A stretch of 64,000 bases of DNA from Kocuria coralli (GCF_008831305.1 NZ_ML708610.1:186001-250000), one strand, 5' to 3'; positions 16,099 through 25,128 are shown, counted from the first letter of the stretch. The notes: a model not told the origin generated them from the sequence alone. A program made the numbers and translations.

Positions 16099-17067
16099 AT
16101 GAGTGAAGACGATACGAAAGCGGGGCAGCTCCCTTCCCTGACCGGGCTGACCATGCCCGAGTGGCGGGAGGAGATCACCAGGTCGATCGGCAGGCTGCAT
16201 CTGACCGCACCGGACGAGGAGTCGTTCCGCGCGGACATGCGCGCGGCGAGCCTGGAGGACGTCCACTTCTTCGACATGCGCACGGACGCTCACACGGTGG
16301 TGCGGGACGAGGAGCTGGCCGCGCAGACCGACGGGGCCTACTGCAAGCTGAGCCTGCAGCTGTCGGGGGCGGCCTCCCTGGCTCAGGACGGCCGGATCTG
16401 CCACCTGGAGCCCGGGGACCTCGCCCTGTACGTGACCCAGCGTCCCTACGAGCTGTCCTACCCCAGCGATCAGCACAGCCTGGTGGTCTTCTTCCCGCAG
16501 AGCTACGTGCACATGACCACGGATCAGATCCGGATGGTCACGGCCACCAGGGTGAGCCGGGATGAGGGCCTGGGGCGGGTGGCGGTGCCGCTGTTCGAGC
16601 AGCTGGCCCAGAACATCGATCTGCTGCGCGGCCCGCACGCCATGAGCCTGGTGCGCTCCGCCCTGGACATGCTGGTCACGGTGCTCTCGGCGGAGTCACG
16701 AGCGTCCGGACGGGATCTCTCGGAGAACATCCTCCTGCACCAGGCCATCGCGTTCATCAACGAGAACGTGCACGATCCCGACCTCTCGCCCGGCAAGGTG
16801 GCCGGCGCCCTGTACGTCTCGGTCCGGCAGCTGCACAGCCGGTTCGCCCAGAGCCATCTGACGGTCGCCTCCTATATCCGGACCCGGCGCCTGGAGGCCA
16901 TCCGCCAGGATCTGGGCGATCCGCTGCTCGCCCATGAATCCGTGCACACCATCAGCTCCCGGTACGGCCTGTTCGACTCCTCCTACGTCTCCAAGGCGCT
17001 CAAGGCCGAGTTCGGGGAGTCGCCGTCGGCCTACCGGAGCCGGGTCCTGGGGGAGATCCGGGGGTAG
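16099..17067 (+). CDS. AraC family transcriptional regulator
   Basis: The 322-residue regulator has an N-terminal AraC-binding cupin-like domain (AraC_binding_2 type, about residues 40-200) and a C-terminal double helix-turn-helix domain (about 215-320). The latter includes DLSPGKVAGALYVSVRQLHS and the terminal motif FGESPSAYRSR. The ATG at 16099 has AAGGTGG 8 bases upstream; a GTG four codons earlier is possible. A GATACT hexamer about 30 bases before the start could be the -10 element. It is convergent with the APC permease gene, and its target is unknown. Confidence 0.85.
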   Translation: MSEDDTKAGQLPSLTGLTMPEWREEITRSIGRLHLTAPDEESFRADMRAASLEDVHFFDMRTDAHTVVRDEELAAQTDGAYCKLSLQLSGAASLAQDGRICHLEPGDLALYVTQRPYELSYPSDQHSLVVFFPQSYVHMTTDQIRMVTATRVSRDEGLGRVAVPLFEQLAQNIDLLRGPHAMSLVRSALDMLVTVLSAESRASGRDLSENILLHQAIAFINENVHDPDLSPGKVAGALYVSVRQLHSRFAQSHLTVASYIRTRRLEAIRQDLGDPLLAHESVHTISSRYGLFDSSYVSKALKAEFGESPSAYRSRVLGEIRG

Positions 17068-17073
17068 CCCGCC

Positions 17074-17104
17074 GGAGCCGGCACGCGGTCAGCGGGCCGG
17101 CTCC
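17074..17104. terminator. Bidirectional hairpin between araC-type and APC genes
   Basis: GGAGCCGGC (17074-17082) and GCCGGCTCC (17096-17104) form a perfect 9-bp stem with a 13-base loop in the 38-base gap between convergent genes. No T-tract is present on either side. Confidence 0.5.
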
Positions 17105-17105
17105 G

Positions 17106-18659
17106 TCATGGTGATTCGATCTGGTCCTGCTCCCTGAGGGCGTCGTACCGTGCCGGATCGCGGCGGCGGATCACTTCGCCCCAGATCAGCCCGACGACTC
17201 CGGAGCCGATGATGATGCCCGGCATGACCACCACCAGGGGAGAGGGGCCGTCGGCCTCGATCATGATGTCGAAGTTGCCCAGGATCAGCCCGGCGACGAC
17301 CAGCAGGCCGACGGCCGAGATCCCCGGGGCGATCGCGCGGGTCCACAGGCCGTGGCCGTGCGGGTCCCTCGCGAACCAGGCGATCACGGCGATCGAGGTG
17401 ATGGCCAGCAGGAAGACCAGTCCGAAGGCCGCCGCGTTGGTCAGCCAGGTGAACAGGGTCATGACGGGGTACAGGGGGCCCAGCTCCGAACCCGTCCCGG
17501 CCACGGCGAAGACGGCGACGACGACGAGCGCCAGCAGCGACTGGGTCAGCGAACCCGCACGAGGCGCCCCGGTCGGCGCGGCCTTCCCCAGATAGCCCGG
17601 CAGGACCCTCGATCGGCCCAGGGCGAAGAAGTACCGTGCGGCGGCGTTGTGGAAGGCGATCAGCGCTGCGAGCAGGCTCGTGATGAACAGGAGGCTCGCC
17701 AGGTCGGCCAGCGGCACGGAGTGATCGGCGAGCCAGACGAAGACCAGGTCGGGACCGTGCTCACGGGATTGGGCGACGATGCTGCCGGGCCCCACCCCCA
17801 TGGCCAGGGCCCACGCCGAAGCCGCGTAGAAGACCGCGATGACGGCCACGGCGATATAGGTCGCGCGGGCCACGGTGCGCCGGGGGTCCTTGGTCTCCTC
17901 GGAATAGATGGCGCCGGACTCGAAACCCATGAACGCGGCGATGCCGAAGGCCAGGAGCACGCCGATGCCGGTGGTGAAGAACTGATCCGGCTGCAAGGTC
18001 TGGGTCGAGAGGCCTTCGGGCGCCGTGCGCACCGAGATGATGCTGACGACGATCACCACCAGGAATTCCAGTGCGACCAGGACGCCGAGCACCTTGGCGG
18101 AGAGGTCGACGCTGTTGACCCCCAGGACGCCCACGATGATCCACCCGGCGGCCGCCGCCAGCCACCAGGGCACCTCCAGCCCGGTCCACTGGGTCAGGGC
18201 GTTGGACAGCGCGAAGCCGAACAGCCCGTAGAGCCCGATCTGCATCATGTTGTAGGAGATCAGGGCGAGGATCGCCGCCGCGATGCCCTGCCGGCTGCCC
18301 AGGCCCTCGCTGATATAGGCGTAGAACGCGCCGGCGTTCTGGACATGGCTGCTCATGGCCCCGTAACCCGCTGCGAAGAGGATCAGGATCACGCCCAGCA
18401 CGAGGTAGCTGACCGGCACGCCCAGGAGGCCGGAGACCGCGAAGTTCGTGGGCACGCCCCCTGCGAGGACTGTCAGCGGAGCCGATGCGGCGATGATCAT
18501 GAACACCAGCGCCGTGGTGGACAGGTGGCGTCTGGCCAGGGTGCCGCCGCCCTGCGCTGCGCCGTCGCCGGCCGGGGACGGTCGCGAGGCGGGCGCCGGG
18601 GGCGACGGCGGGCGATCAGCTGCGGGGCGCCTGCCGGCCCCCGGTGCGTTCTGAGCCAT
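17106..18659 (-). CDS. APC family amino acid/polyamine permease
   Basis: The 517-residue protein has about 12 membrane helices and the APC-superfamily first-helix region (FMIIAASAPLTVLAGGVPTN), followed by GFESGAIYSEETKDPRRTV, the conserved loop of amino acid permeases. It has a 40-residue Pro/Ala/Gly-rich cytoplasmic N-terminus. The ATG at 18659 follows GAGAGG. It probably imports an amino acid or a related amine, but the substrate cannot be told. It is convergent with the AraC-type regulator, and a regulatory link is only a guess. Confidence 0.85.
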   Translation of the reverse strand: MAQNAPGAGRRPAADRPPSPPAPASRPSPAGDGAAQGGGTLARRHLSTTALVFMIIAASAPLTVLAGGVPTNFAVSGLLGVPVSYLVLGVILILFAAGYGAMSSHVQNAGAFYAYISEGLGSRQGIAAAILALISYNMMQIGLYGLFGFALSNALTQWTGLEVPWWLAAAAGWIIVGVLGVNSVDLSAKVLGVLVALEFLVVIVVSIISVRTAPEGLSTQTLQPDQFFTTGIGVLLAFGIAAFMGFESGAIYSEETKDPRRTVARATYIAVAVIAVFYAASAWALAMGVGPGSIVAQSREHGPDLVFVWLADHSVPLADLASLLFITSLLAALIAFHNAAARYFFALGRSRVLPGYLGKAAPTGAPRAGSLTQSLLALVVVAVFAVAGTGSELGPLYPVMTLFTWLTNAAAFGLVFLLAITSIAVIAWFARDPHGHGLWTRAIAPGISAVGLLVVAGLILGNFDIMIEADGPSPLVVVMPGIIIGSGVVGLIWGEVIRRRDPARYDALREQDQIESP

Positions 18660-18934
18660 GAGAACCTCTCAACGGCCTGTCCTGCGACGGCCTGTCTGTC
18701 CTGGATCGGTGGTATCAACCGGTGATGACAACCAATGTGCTCCAGGCCACATTCGTCGCGCTTGTGTTTGCGTGCGGCCGGGTTGGTCCTGGACGCCCGT
18801 AGCACTTGCCACATAAACGCGCTGACTGTGGTGACTCCGATTCATGCAGACTAATGTCCTTAACGGTCGGCGGAAGCCGTGCGCCAGGGGAGAGGGGCAC
18901 GGTGCACCGTCGCGTACACCGAGGGGGGCTCAGC

Positions 18935-20134
18935 ATGAGCCAAGGACAGGGCGCGCCTGCGCGCCATCAAGGGGAGACCGTGGCGGAGGGGAGCACTCCC
19001 AAGGGCGGCGGCGGACGGGACCGGTTCCTGGACATGCTCAGGGCGATCGCCCTGGTCCGTGTGGTGACCTATCACACCTTCGGCGGAGCGTTCTTCAGCA
19101 TGGTCTTCCCCGCCATAGGCATCATGTTCGCGCTCGCGGGATCGCTCATGGCGGCATCCCTCAAACGACCCGCGGGATCGGTCCTGCGCAGCCGGACCCG
19201 CAGGCTCCTCCTGCCCTTCTGGGCCTACAGCATCACGGTGCTGGTGCTGTTCGCACTTCACGGCTGGGTTCCGGGGGATCAGGGGACCGGGCCGTGGTAC
19301 CGGCTGCTGTTCTGGTTCGTGCCCCTGGGCGACCCGCCCTTCCCCGATGAACTCGGCGGCGGGATCGGGGTGCAGGACCCCACCTGGCCGATCCAGGCCG
19401 GCGAGATCCTCTGGTACATCCGGGCCTATTTCTGGTTCATGCTTCTCTCGCCGTTGCTGCTGAAGATCTTCCGGGCCCAGCCCCTGCTGACCTTCCTGGC
19501 ACCGCTGGCGATGCTCGTGATCCTGGAATGGGGCGTCGTGCCCATGCCCGACGGCCTCACGGCCGAGCTCTACGACCTCGGCGTCTACGGGTCCTGCTGG
19601 ATCCTGGGCTTCGCCCATCACGACGGCTACCTGCGCAGGCTCTCCCTGAAGGTCGTCATCCCGGTGAGCCTCGCGGTCATGGCCCTGGGGTTCTGGTGGG
19701 CCTTCAATCACCAGACGGAAGACGGGATGGACCTCAACGCGATTCCCATCGGCCAGGCCCTCTGGTCCCTGGGCTTCTGCGCCGTGCTCATGCGCATCTC
19801 CCCGCGCTGGCAGCAGTTCCCGCGCCCCCTGCGCTTCCTGGACGGCTTCGTGACGCTGCTCAACAACCGTGCCGTGACCGTCTACCTGTGGCACAACCTG
19901 CTGATCGCCCTCACCGTGCCCATCATGGAACCGGTCTACGAGTCCGAGGCCGCCTGGGAGCTGATGCCCCGCTTCCTGGAGACCTCCTGGCCGCCGTTCA
20001 TCCTCACCTGGCTGATGCTCGCCGTCGTGCTCTGCGCGGTCGGCTGGGTCGAGGACATCGCCGCGAAACGGCGTCCACGGCTGTGGCCGACCGGGCGGAG
20101 GGAGCGCCAGAAGGCACTGAGCGCCTCTCTGTGA
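18935..20134 (+). CDS. Membrane acyltransferase family 3 protein
   Basis: This 399-residue polytopic protein has the acyltransferase_3 (OafA/YrhL-like) fold. It begins RDRFLDMLRAIALVRVVTYH, where the early His in a hydrophobic helix matches the family's catalytic His, and has about ten membrane helices. VTVYLWHNLLIALTVPI near the C-terminus is the characteristic last-helix motif. Such enzymes transfer acyl groups to cell-envelope or extracellular polysaccharides. The ATG at 18935 follows GAGGGGGG. The neighbouring polysaccharide-type operon makes an envelope glycan a plausible acceptor. Confidence 0.85.
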   Translation: MSQGQGAPARHQGETVAEGSTPKGGGGRDRFLDMLRAIALVRVVTYHTFGGAFFSMVFPAIGIMFALAGSLMAASLKRPAGSVLRSRTRRLLLPFWAYSITVLVLFALHGWVPGDQGTGPWYRLLFWFVPLGDPPFPDELGGGIGVQDPTWPIQAGEILWYIRAYFWFMLLSPLLLKIFRAQPLLTFLAPLAMLVILEWGVVPMPDGLTAELYDLGVYGSCWILGFAHHDGYLRRLSLKVVIPVSLAVMALGFWWAFNHQTEDGMDLNAIPIGQALWSLGFCAVLMRISPRWQQFPRPLRFLDGFVTLLNNRAVTVYLWHNLLIALTVPIMEPVYESEAAWELMPRFLETSWPPFILTWLMLAVVLCAVGWVEDIAAKRRPRLWPTGRRERQKALSASL

Positions 20135-20295
20135 TGCTTCGCCCCTCCGCCCGTCGCGGAGGAGGGGCGAAGTCCTTCCCGATGGGTGGGCCCGTGCTCC
20201 ACGGCTCCCAGGTGAGGCATCCGTGCACGAGCCCCCGGCGGGGCGCTTACGCATAGGCGGACCGGGTTTCAAAAGCACAAGAGGTGGAGCGCAGG

Positions 20296-20329
20296 AGAAG
20301 GGGGCGTCCCGATCGGGACGCCCCCTTCT
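20296..20329 (+). terminator. Strong hairpin terminator, 34-bp perfect palindrome
   Basis: AGAAGGGGGCGTCCC and its perfect complement flank the loop GATC (itself self-complementary). The sequence TTATGCCTTTTC follows on the plus strand. It lies 160 bases after the acyltransferase and should end that transcript. Confidence 0.75.
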
Positions 20330-20366
20330 TATGCCTTTTCCGGTGTCTCGTGCCTCGACGGTTCGG

Positions 20367-20415
20367 CTCGTGCGTCGTCTGCCGGCGGTCTTCCCGCCGG
20401 GAGACGACGCACGAG
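20367..20415 (-). terminator. Long hairpin after the polysaccharide-type operon
   Basis: A 14-bp outer stem (20367-20380 with 20402-20415) continues, after one G/G mismatch, into a 7-bp inner stem (20382-20388 with 20394-20400) around a 5-base loop. It lies immediately beyond the DUF2334 stop codon on the minus strand. There is no T-tract, like other stem-only terminators in this window. Confidence 0.65.
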
Positions 20416-20418
20416 GCG

Positions 20419-22203
20419 TTACTTGAGCTCCGTCACGGGTACGAACTCGTACCCGAGGTCCTCGATCCCCGTGACCACCTGGTCCAGGTAGCCGATGTCC
20501 AGGAACGGGTGGAAGTAGAAGCTCGCCGTCGACTCGCGGACCACCAGATTGGTCCTGGCACGGTCGATGAGCGTCTCCGGTGAACGGGCTGCGTGGTTGT
20601 TCTGCTCCTTGAGCGTGATGTTCTCCAGGTTCTCCGGGTAGACCTTCTGACCGTAGAAGTCATGCACCGAATAGGGGAAGACCTGCCCGAAGAAGTTCTC
20701 CGTGGAGATCTCCTCGCCGCTGAGGGCACCCGCGAAGTACTCCCCCTGCTCGTAGCGGGCGTCGTACAGCTCCGTCATGGCCTTATAGGCGTTGACCGAG
20801 GCGGTGTAGTGCGGCGTCTCGAAGATCTCCGGCTCGCCCAGCCCGGCCTCGATCATGACCTGCCGGCCCTCGTCCATCCGCTGCTTGTGGTCGTCCACGC
20901 TATCCGCCGGCACGGGCCCCTTCTTGGTGACCCAGGAGTCGTCCTTGCACTCCTCGAACTCGTACGGAGGAGCCTCGTTGGACGTGCATCCGTACTCGTA
21001 GAACTCGTAGTCGTCCCCGGAGCGTCCGCTGTAGGGATTGTTGGTGGCCCCGTACTGGTGGCTGGTGCCGTGCTGGATCAGCGTCCCGCCGCGGTCCTGC
21101 ATGTACTTCAGGGCATCGACGACCTGAGGTGCGTCCAGCAGCGTCAATCCGTACCAGTCGTTCCCGGCCTTGGTGCGGTCGATCTGCACCGGCATCACGG
21201 CCACCTGGAAGGGGATGTCACGGGAGTGCAGGTAGTCGGCCACGGCGCGCAGCTGTTCGGGGTTGGCCTCTGGCCCGACGTCCTCGAAGCGCACGGCAGC
21301 CTGCTTGACGGGAGCGACGTCCGGGCCCAGCGGATCGTAGAGCAGATCGGCGAAGACCAGGTAGAGGTTGTTCTCCGTGATGTAGTTCAGCGGGATCTCC
21401 GCCAGGTAGGTCAGGTTCCCGGAGCGCACCGCCCACGGGACCGACTCGCCGATGTAGTCCGGGTCGTCCGTGACGCACTGGCGCAGGTCCGAGGGTTCCC
21501 CGCACAGTCCGTGCACCAGCACCTCGGCCTTCTGCGGGTCCACGACCCGGGGTGCGTTGAGCAGGTCCACGCCCTCGGCGTGGCGGCCGACCTGCTGGTC
21601 CTTGTAGTCGACGAACGTCACCTCGGAGCTGTCCAGGGTGAGCGGCTCCAGGCCGTTCCATCCGTACTGCGCGATGAAGTCCTCTCCGTCCGGGGAGTTG
21701 AACGTCGCGAGCTCGTCGATGTTCTGCTCCATCCACATGACCGGGGTCTGGCCCTCCCGGACATCCTGGAGGAATGGCTGGGGGACCTGCTTCTTGTCAT
21801 CCGTGCCCAGGTAGATGACGGCGTCGAAGCTGTCCATCTGGTTCTCCTGGTACAGCGCCAGGTCCACGGCCTCCACTTCGCCGAAGTGGGTGGCGAGATT
21901 GCCGACGGCCACCGCGTACAGCTCGGCGTCCTCCGGATACTCCCCGTCCGCGTCGTAGAGCACGAGGGTCTTGCTGCCGCCCGGTTCTCCCCACGTGGAG
22001 GAGAACTGGGGGGTGCTGCCGTCCGACTCGCTGATCTGATCGATGGGCACGGCGTACTTCTCCGCGACCTTGGATCCCTGGTGCTCGACGATCGAGTCAT
22101 CGGTCAGGCCGAAGATCAGCCCGGCGGAGATGAGGGGGATGGCCACGAGTGCCACGGCCCAGGCGGCTCGGCCCATCTTGGACAGGCGGTACTGGTCGTT
22201 CAT
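20419..22203 (-). CDS. DUF2334 polysaccharide deacetylase-like membrane-anchored protein
   Basis: The 594-residue protein has one N-terminal membrane helix (about residues 13-33) and a large extracytoplasmic part ending in a DUF2334 domain (about 300-594), a relative of NodB carbohydrate esterases. Candidate metal ligands are visible: an acidic RFED motif (Asp308) and HGTSH (His378, His382). FETPHY (about 461-466) and FYFHPF (His565) may be further active-site motifs. The middle domain (about 75-290) looks like a type-1 glutamine amidotransferase-like Rossmann fold. The ATG at 22203 has GAAGGA upstream. It probably removes acyl groups from the glycan made by the GT2 enzyme upstream in the operon; the substrate is unknown. 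Confidence 0.75.
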   Translation of the reverse strand: MNDQYRLSKMGRAAWAVALVAIPLISAGLIFGLTDDSIVEHQGSKVAEKYAVPIDQISESDGSTPQFSSTWGEPGGSKTLVLYDADGEYPEDAELYAVAVGNLATHFGEVEAVDLALYQENQMDSFDAVIYLGTDDKKQVPQPFLQDVREGQTPVMWMEQNIDELATFNSPDGEDFIAQYGWNGLEPLTLDSSEVTFVDYKDQQVGRHAEGVDLLNAPRVVDPQKAEVLVHGLCGEPSDLRQCVTDDPDYIGESVPWAVRSGNLTYLAEIPLNYITENNLYLVFADLLYDPLGPDVAPVKQAAVRFEDVGPEANPEQLRAVADYLHSRDIPFQVAVMPVQIDRTKAGNDWYGLTLLDAPQVVDALKYMQDRGGTLIQHGTSHQYGATNNPYSGRSGDDYEFYEYGCTSNEAPPYEFEECKDDSWVTKKGPVPADSVDDHKQRMDEGRQVMIEAGLGEPEIFETPHYTASVNAYKAMTELYDARYEQGEYFAGALSGEEISTENFFGQVFPYSVHDFYGQKVYPENLENITLKEQNNHAARSPETLIDRARTNLVVRESTASFYFHPFLDIGYLDQVVTGIEDLGYEFVPVTELK

Positions 22204-22360
22204 GATCGGTCCTTCACTCCCGCGGCGACAGCGGGGTTTTCAGTGGTGGTGCGAAGCGATGGCACGGTGGCATCGACCGTGCAGCGGGGGCCGGACCATG
22301 GGTGCGGTGTGCCCCGGTGGTCTGCGGGCGCCGGGCCGGCTGAGGAACCGGCGGAGCCCG

Positions 22361-23035
22361 TCAGTCGGCGGAAGTGCCGAGGACGGTCAGGTCGGTGAAC
22401 CTGACCCTGGCATCCTCGGTGTAGAGGCCGATCGACCCGCCGCGGTAGGGGCGTTCGTCGTCGGTCACGGTGGCGAGTTCCCGTCCGTCGACGCTCACCG
22501 TCATCTCCGGCCAGTTCTGCTCGACCTTGACGCGATACTCCTGCCCGATCGGGAAGACCTGATCGTGGCCGGAGGCGATGAAACGCTGCTTACCGGGATA
22601 GGCGGGATCCTGCTTGGAGATCTCCCAGCCGTTGGGCTTGAGGGCCACGGCGTAGAAGTGGTCGTTGTCGCTGTAGTTCCACAGCACCCAGCCGACCTCC
22701 CAGACATTGGGTTCCCCGTCGCGGACCTGCTTCTCCGTCAGCATGCTGACCTCGAAGTCGGCGTCCTGATAGGACTCCGCGGTCCGGACCAGACCTCCGT
22801 GGGTGATGTCCATGGACTCGGCCGAGCGCGGTTGCAGGACCACCTCGTCGTCGTTGCCCGAGGCCTCGCCGTAACCGGTGAACTCCACCACCCACCGTCC
22901 GTGTTCCTCCCCGTCCCCCCAGGCCTGGGTGGCCTGACCGGGACGGAACACGTCCGTCAGCAGGTGCACGGCGAGGGCGATCGCAGCCAGCAGGACCGCT
23001 CCGAGGGCCACTCGAGTGCGAACGTGCCCAGCCAT
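22361..23035 (-). CDS. Membrane-anchored LamG/DUF1080-like protein
   Basis: The 224-residue protein has an N-terminal signal anchor (about residues 8-27) and an extracytoplasmic beta-rich domain. The pattern WVLWNYSDNDHFYAVALKPN, then WPEMTVSVDGRELA and RGGSIGLYTEDARVRFTDL, is typical of concanavalin A-like (DUF1080/LamG) folds. These usually bind or cleave polysaccharide. The start overlaps the GT2 stop by one base, so the two are coupled. A role in holding or guiding the nascent glycan is inferred. Confidence 0.7.
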   Translation of the reverse strand: MAGHVRTRVALGAVLLAAIALAVHLLTDVFRPGQATQAWGDGEEHGRWVVEFTGYGEASGNDDEVVLQPRSAESMDITHGGLVRTAESYQDADFEVSMLTEKQVRDGEPNVWEVGWVLWNYSDNDHFYAVALKPNGWEISKQDPAYPGKQRFIASGHDQVFPIGQEYRVKVEQNWPEMTVSVDGRELATVTDDERPYRGGSIGLYTEDARVRFTDLTVLGTSAD

Positions 23036-24387
23036 CAGCGACTCGCCTCGGCAGAAGCCGCGGCTGCCTCGACCTCAGCCTCGTGCTCCTGGTCGTCGGT
23101 GGTGCGGTCCGTCTTGGTCCAGGAGGTACGCCCGGTCAGGGAACGGACCGTGGCCCGCCAGCCGGCGGCGTACCACAGCAGGGAGTACACCACGTAGCCG
23201 TGCATCAGGGCGACCGCACGCCACAGGCGCTGGCCCTCCTGGCGCTCGGCCTTCCAGTACACCAGGCCGAAGAGCAGGGCCGGCCCGAAAGCGATCAGGT
23301 AGGCCGAGATCCACCACGGTGAGAAGGTGATCTCGCCCTGGACCGCCGAGAGGACGATGGCCAGGATCCACAGCAGGAAGGCCAGGCTGAGGAAGGAGGT
23401 CACGAGCAGCAGGAAGGGGCTGGTCAGGTGGTACAGCAGGTCCACCCTCCTGGTCCCGTTCAGGTTGCGCAGCACCCAGGGCACCAGCGTCCAGGACTGC
23501 AGATGCCCCTGGAACCAGCGGGCCCGCTGCTTGACCCAGCGGCGCAGGTCGACGAGGCCCTGCTGGTGGACGGAGGTGCGGTGGCAGAACTCGGTCTCCC
23601 ACCCGTCCAGCAGCAGCCGGACGCCCAGGTCCAGGTCCTCCGAGAGACTGCGCGACCAAGGATGCGGTCCCAGGTCGTAGAGCGCCGAGAGGCGGACGAA
23701 CTGGCCGTTGCCTCCCAGGCAGACACTGCCCAGATGCCGGCGGCCCCGCTGGAACACCTCCGTGTAGAGCACGAATTCGACGTCCTGCATCCGGGCGAGC
23801 AGGTTGGTGGCGCGGTTGTTGATCCTGACGCCGATCTGGGCGGCTCCCAGATTCGGGTCGGCGAAGCGCGGCAGCACCTCGTCCAGGACGTGGGACTCGA
23901 GGCGGCCATCGGCGTCGACGACGCACACCACGACGTTCTCGGCCCTGGAGCCCGGGGCGACCGCACCGGATTCGATGTGGCGGATCGCCGCGTTCAGCGC
24001 CTCGCCCTTGCCCTGCCGGGCTTCCGGCAGCACCCTGCGGAGCAGGTGGATCCGGGGATCCGGGAAGTCCGAGACGATCTGCGCGGTGTCGTCGTCCGAC
24101 CCGTCGTCGACCACCAGCACGTGCAGGCGCGGGTGATCGAGGGAGACGAGTCGTTCGAGGCTTGCGCGGATCACCCGTTCCTCGTTGAGGCACGGGATCA
24201 CGAAGACGATGTCCGATACGGCCTGTTCCGGTGCGACCGAGCGGATGATCTTCTGCGCCTGCCGTTCGTACCTCGGTGTGGTGCGGGACAGGACCAGCAT
24301 GGTGAGTGCGTAGAGGACGCCGACGCCGACCAGCGTGACCGCGAGAATGAGGACGAGGTCGATCCTCTGATTGAAGAGAATGATCAC
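23035..24387 (-). CDS. Processive-type family 2 glycosyltransferase
   Basis: The 450-residue membrane enzyme has an N-terminal helix (about residues 9-34), a GT2 catalytic domain and three or four C-terminal helices. The motifs of processive synthases such as hyaluronan, PNAG and cellulose synthases are present: VVDDGSDDD (Asp94/Asp95), DADG (Asp158, Asp160), SEDLDLG (Glu250/Asp251) and QRARW (287-291). It should polymerise an extracellular polysaccharide from a nucleotide sugar and export it. No PilZ domain is present. It starts 9 bases after the small membrane protein and is coupled to the LamG-like gene. Confidence 0.85.
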   Translation of the reverse strand: MIILFNQRIDLVLILAVTLVGVGVLYALTMLVLSRTTPRYERQAQKIIRSVAPEQAVSDIVFVIPCLNEERVIRASLERLVSLDHPRLHVLVVDDGSDDDTAQIVSDFPDPRIHLLRRVLPEARQGKGEALNAAIRHIESGAVAPGSRAENVVVCVVDADGRLESHVLDEVLPRFADPNLGAAQIGVRINNRATNLLARMQDVEFVLYTEVFQRGRRHLGSVCLGGNGQFVRLSALYDLGPHPWSRSLSEDLDLGVRLLLDGWETEFCHRTSVHQQGLVDLRRWVKQRARWFQGHLQSWTLVPWVLRNLNGTRRVDLLYHLTSPFLLLVTSFLSLAFLLWILAIVLSAVQGEITFSPWWISAYLIAFGPALLFGLVYWKAERQEGQRLWRAVALMHGYVVYSLLWYAAGWRATVRSLTGRTSWTKTDRTTDDQEHEAEVEAAAASAEASR

Positions 24388-24396
24388 GGCAGCCCC

Positions 24397-24675
24397 CTAT
24401 GCGCTGAGCCGGGGCGCATCGTTGGCCGACTCGCGGGCGGAACGCCGGTCCGCGAGGTCATCCTTGCGGTGCCGGACCCGGGTAGAGCGGAACCGGACGG
24501 AGCGGACTCGGCCGGCGGTGGTGGAAAACACCACGGCGCCGAGCATGAACAATGCATAGGACAGAAACAGCATCATCGCGATCATCAGCAGCCAGCGGCC
24601 GCCTTGCTGCAGATTTGCCTGGATGATTTCCAACGTTGAAGCAAGCCCTGCGGGCATGCCGATATCGGTAGACAC
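24397..24675 (-). CDS. Small membrane protein leading the GT2 operon
   Basis: The 92-residue protein has a GTG start with a strong ribosome binding site (GAGGAGA). It has one or two hydrophobic segments (about residues 27-54, WLLMIAMMLFLSYALFMLG) and an Arg/Lys-rich cytoplasmic tail. No family was recognised. Its position directly before a processive glycosyltransferase recalls PgaD-type partners of PgaC, but there is no visible sequence similarity to support that. A longer frame from 24783 has no ribosome binding site. Confidence 0.6.
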   Translation of the reverse strand: MSTDIGMPAGLASTLEIIQANLQQGGRWLLMIAMMLFLSYALFMLGAVVFSTTAGRVRSVRFRSTRVRHRKDDLADRRSARESANDAPRLSA

Positions 24676-25128
24676 GACGGTCTCCTCGGATCGAATGTGA
24701 CCCGTCCCCCCGACGGGTCGATCGGTCCTGTTCCCCCTGGATGGACCGACTACCTCCATGATGCACAGGGATTGCCGCCGCATTCCAGGCCGGTTTCATG
24801 GACTGTCAGCCAAATGGTTGTATTTACATAGGGCCATTTAGGGACAAAACATGTTTACGCGCCGTCTTCTCGTGGAGAACATCGAATTTTTGCTGACTCA
24901 GTCCATCAAAATGGGGACACTTCTCATCTCGTAGTCGAAAGGGAGCCTTGTGCTACCGCGCCCGACCGGCAAGGGGTATATGGCATTACAATAAAGTCAG
25001 TGCACTTTCGTCCCGGGAGCGGCCGGAGTCGAAAGCGCGCTTCCGATCGTCCCGGAGCCGGGACGGGCACCGACGGGCGGCCGCCGTCGTCATCGCGAGT
25101 TTGCGACCATGAACTAAGCTGTACAGCT
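24676..25128. promoter_or_regulatory. AT-rich divergent control region, GT2 operon / prfB
   Basis: Between the GT2 operon and prfB are 453 bases, much of them (about 24790-25000) clearly poorer in GC than the surroundings. Inverted repeats include AAATGG...CCATTT (24812-24817, 24834-24839) and AAACATGTTT (24847-24856, a perfect 10-bp palindrome). Near prfB, TAAGCT (25115-25120) lies 8 bases before its ATG. No gene is supported. The low GC and the palindromes suggest a regulated promoter for the polysaccharide-type operon. Confidence 0.4.

Noticed and set aside
17352-18725. A 457-codon plus-strand frame opposite the APC permease
   Set aside because: It is the antisense of a clear 12-helix permease, and its product is dominated by Arg, Gln, Gly and Asp with no hydrophobic core.
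20593-22398. A 601-codon plus-strand frame opposite the DUF2334 gene
   Set aside because: It is Val/Leu/His/Asp-rich shadow sequence without a ribosome binding site; the minus-strand gene has candidate metal-site motifs and operon context.
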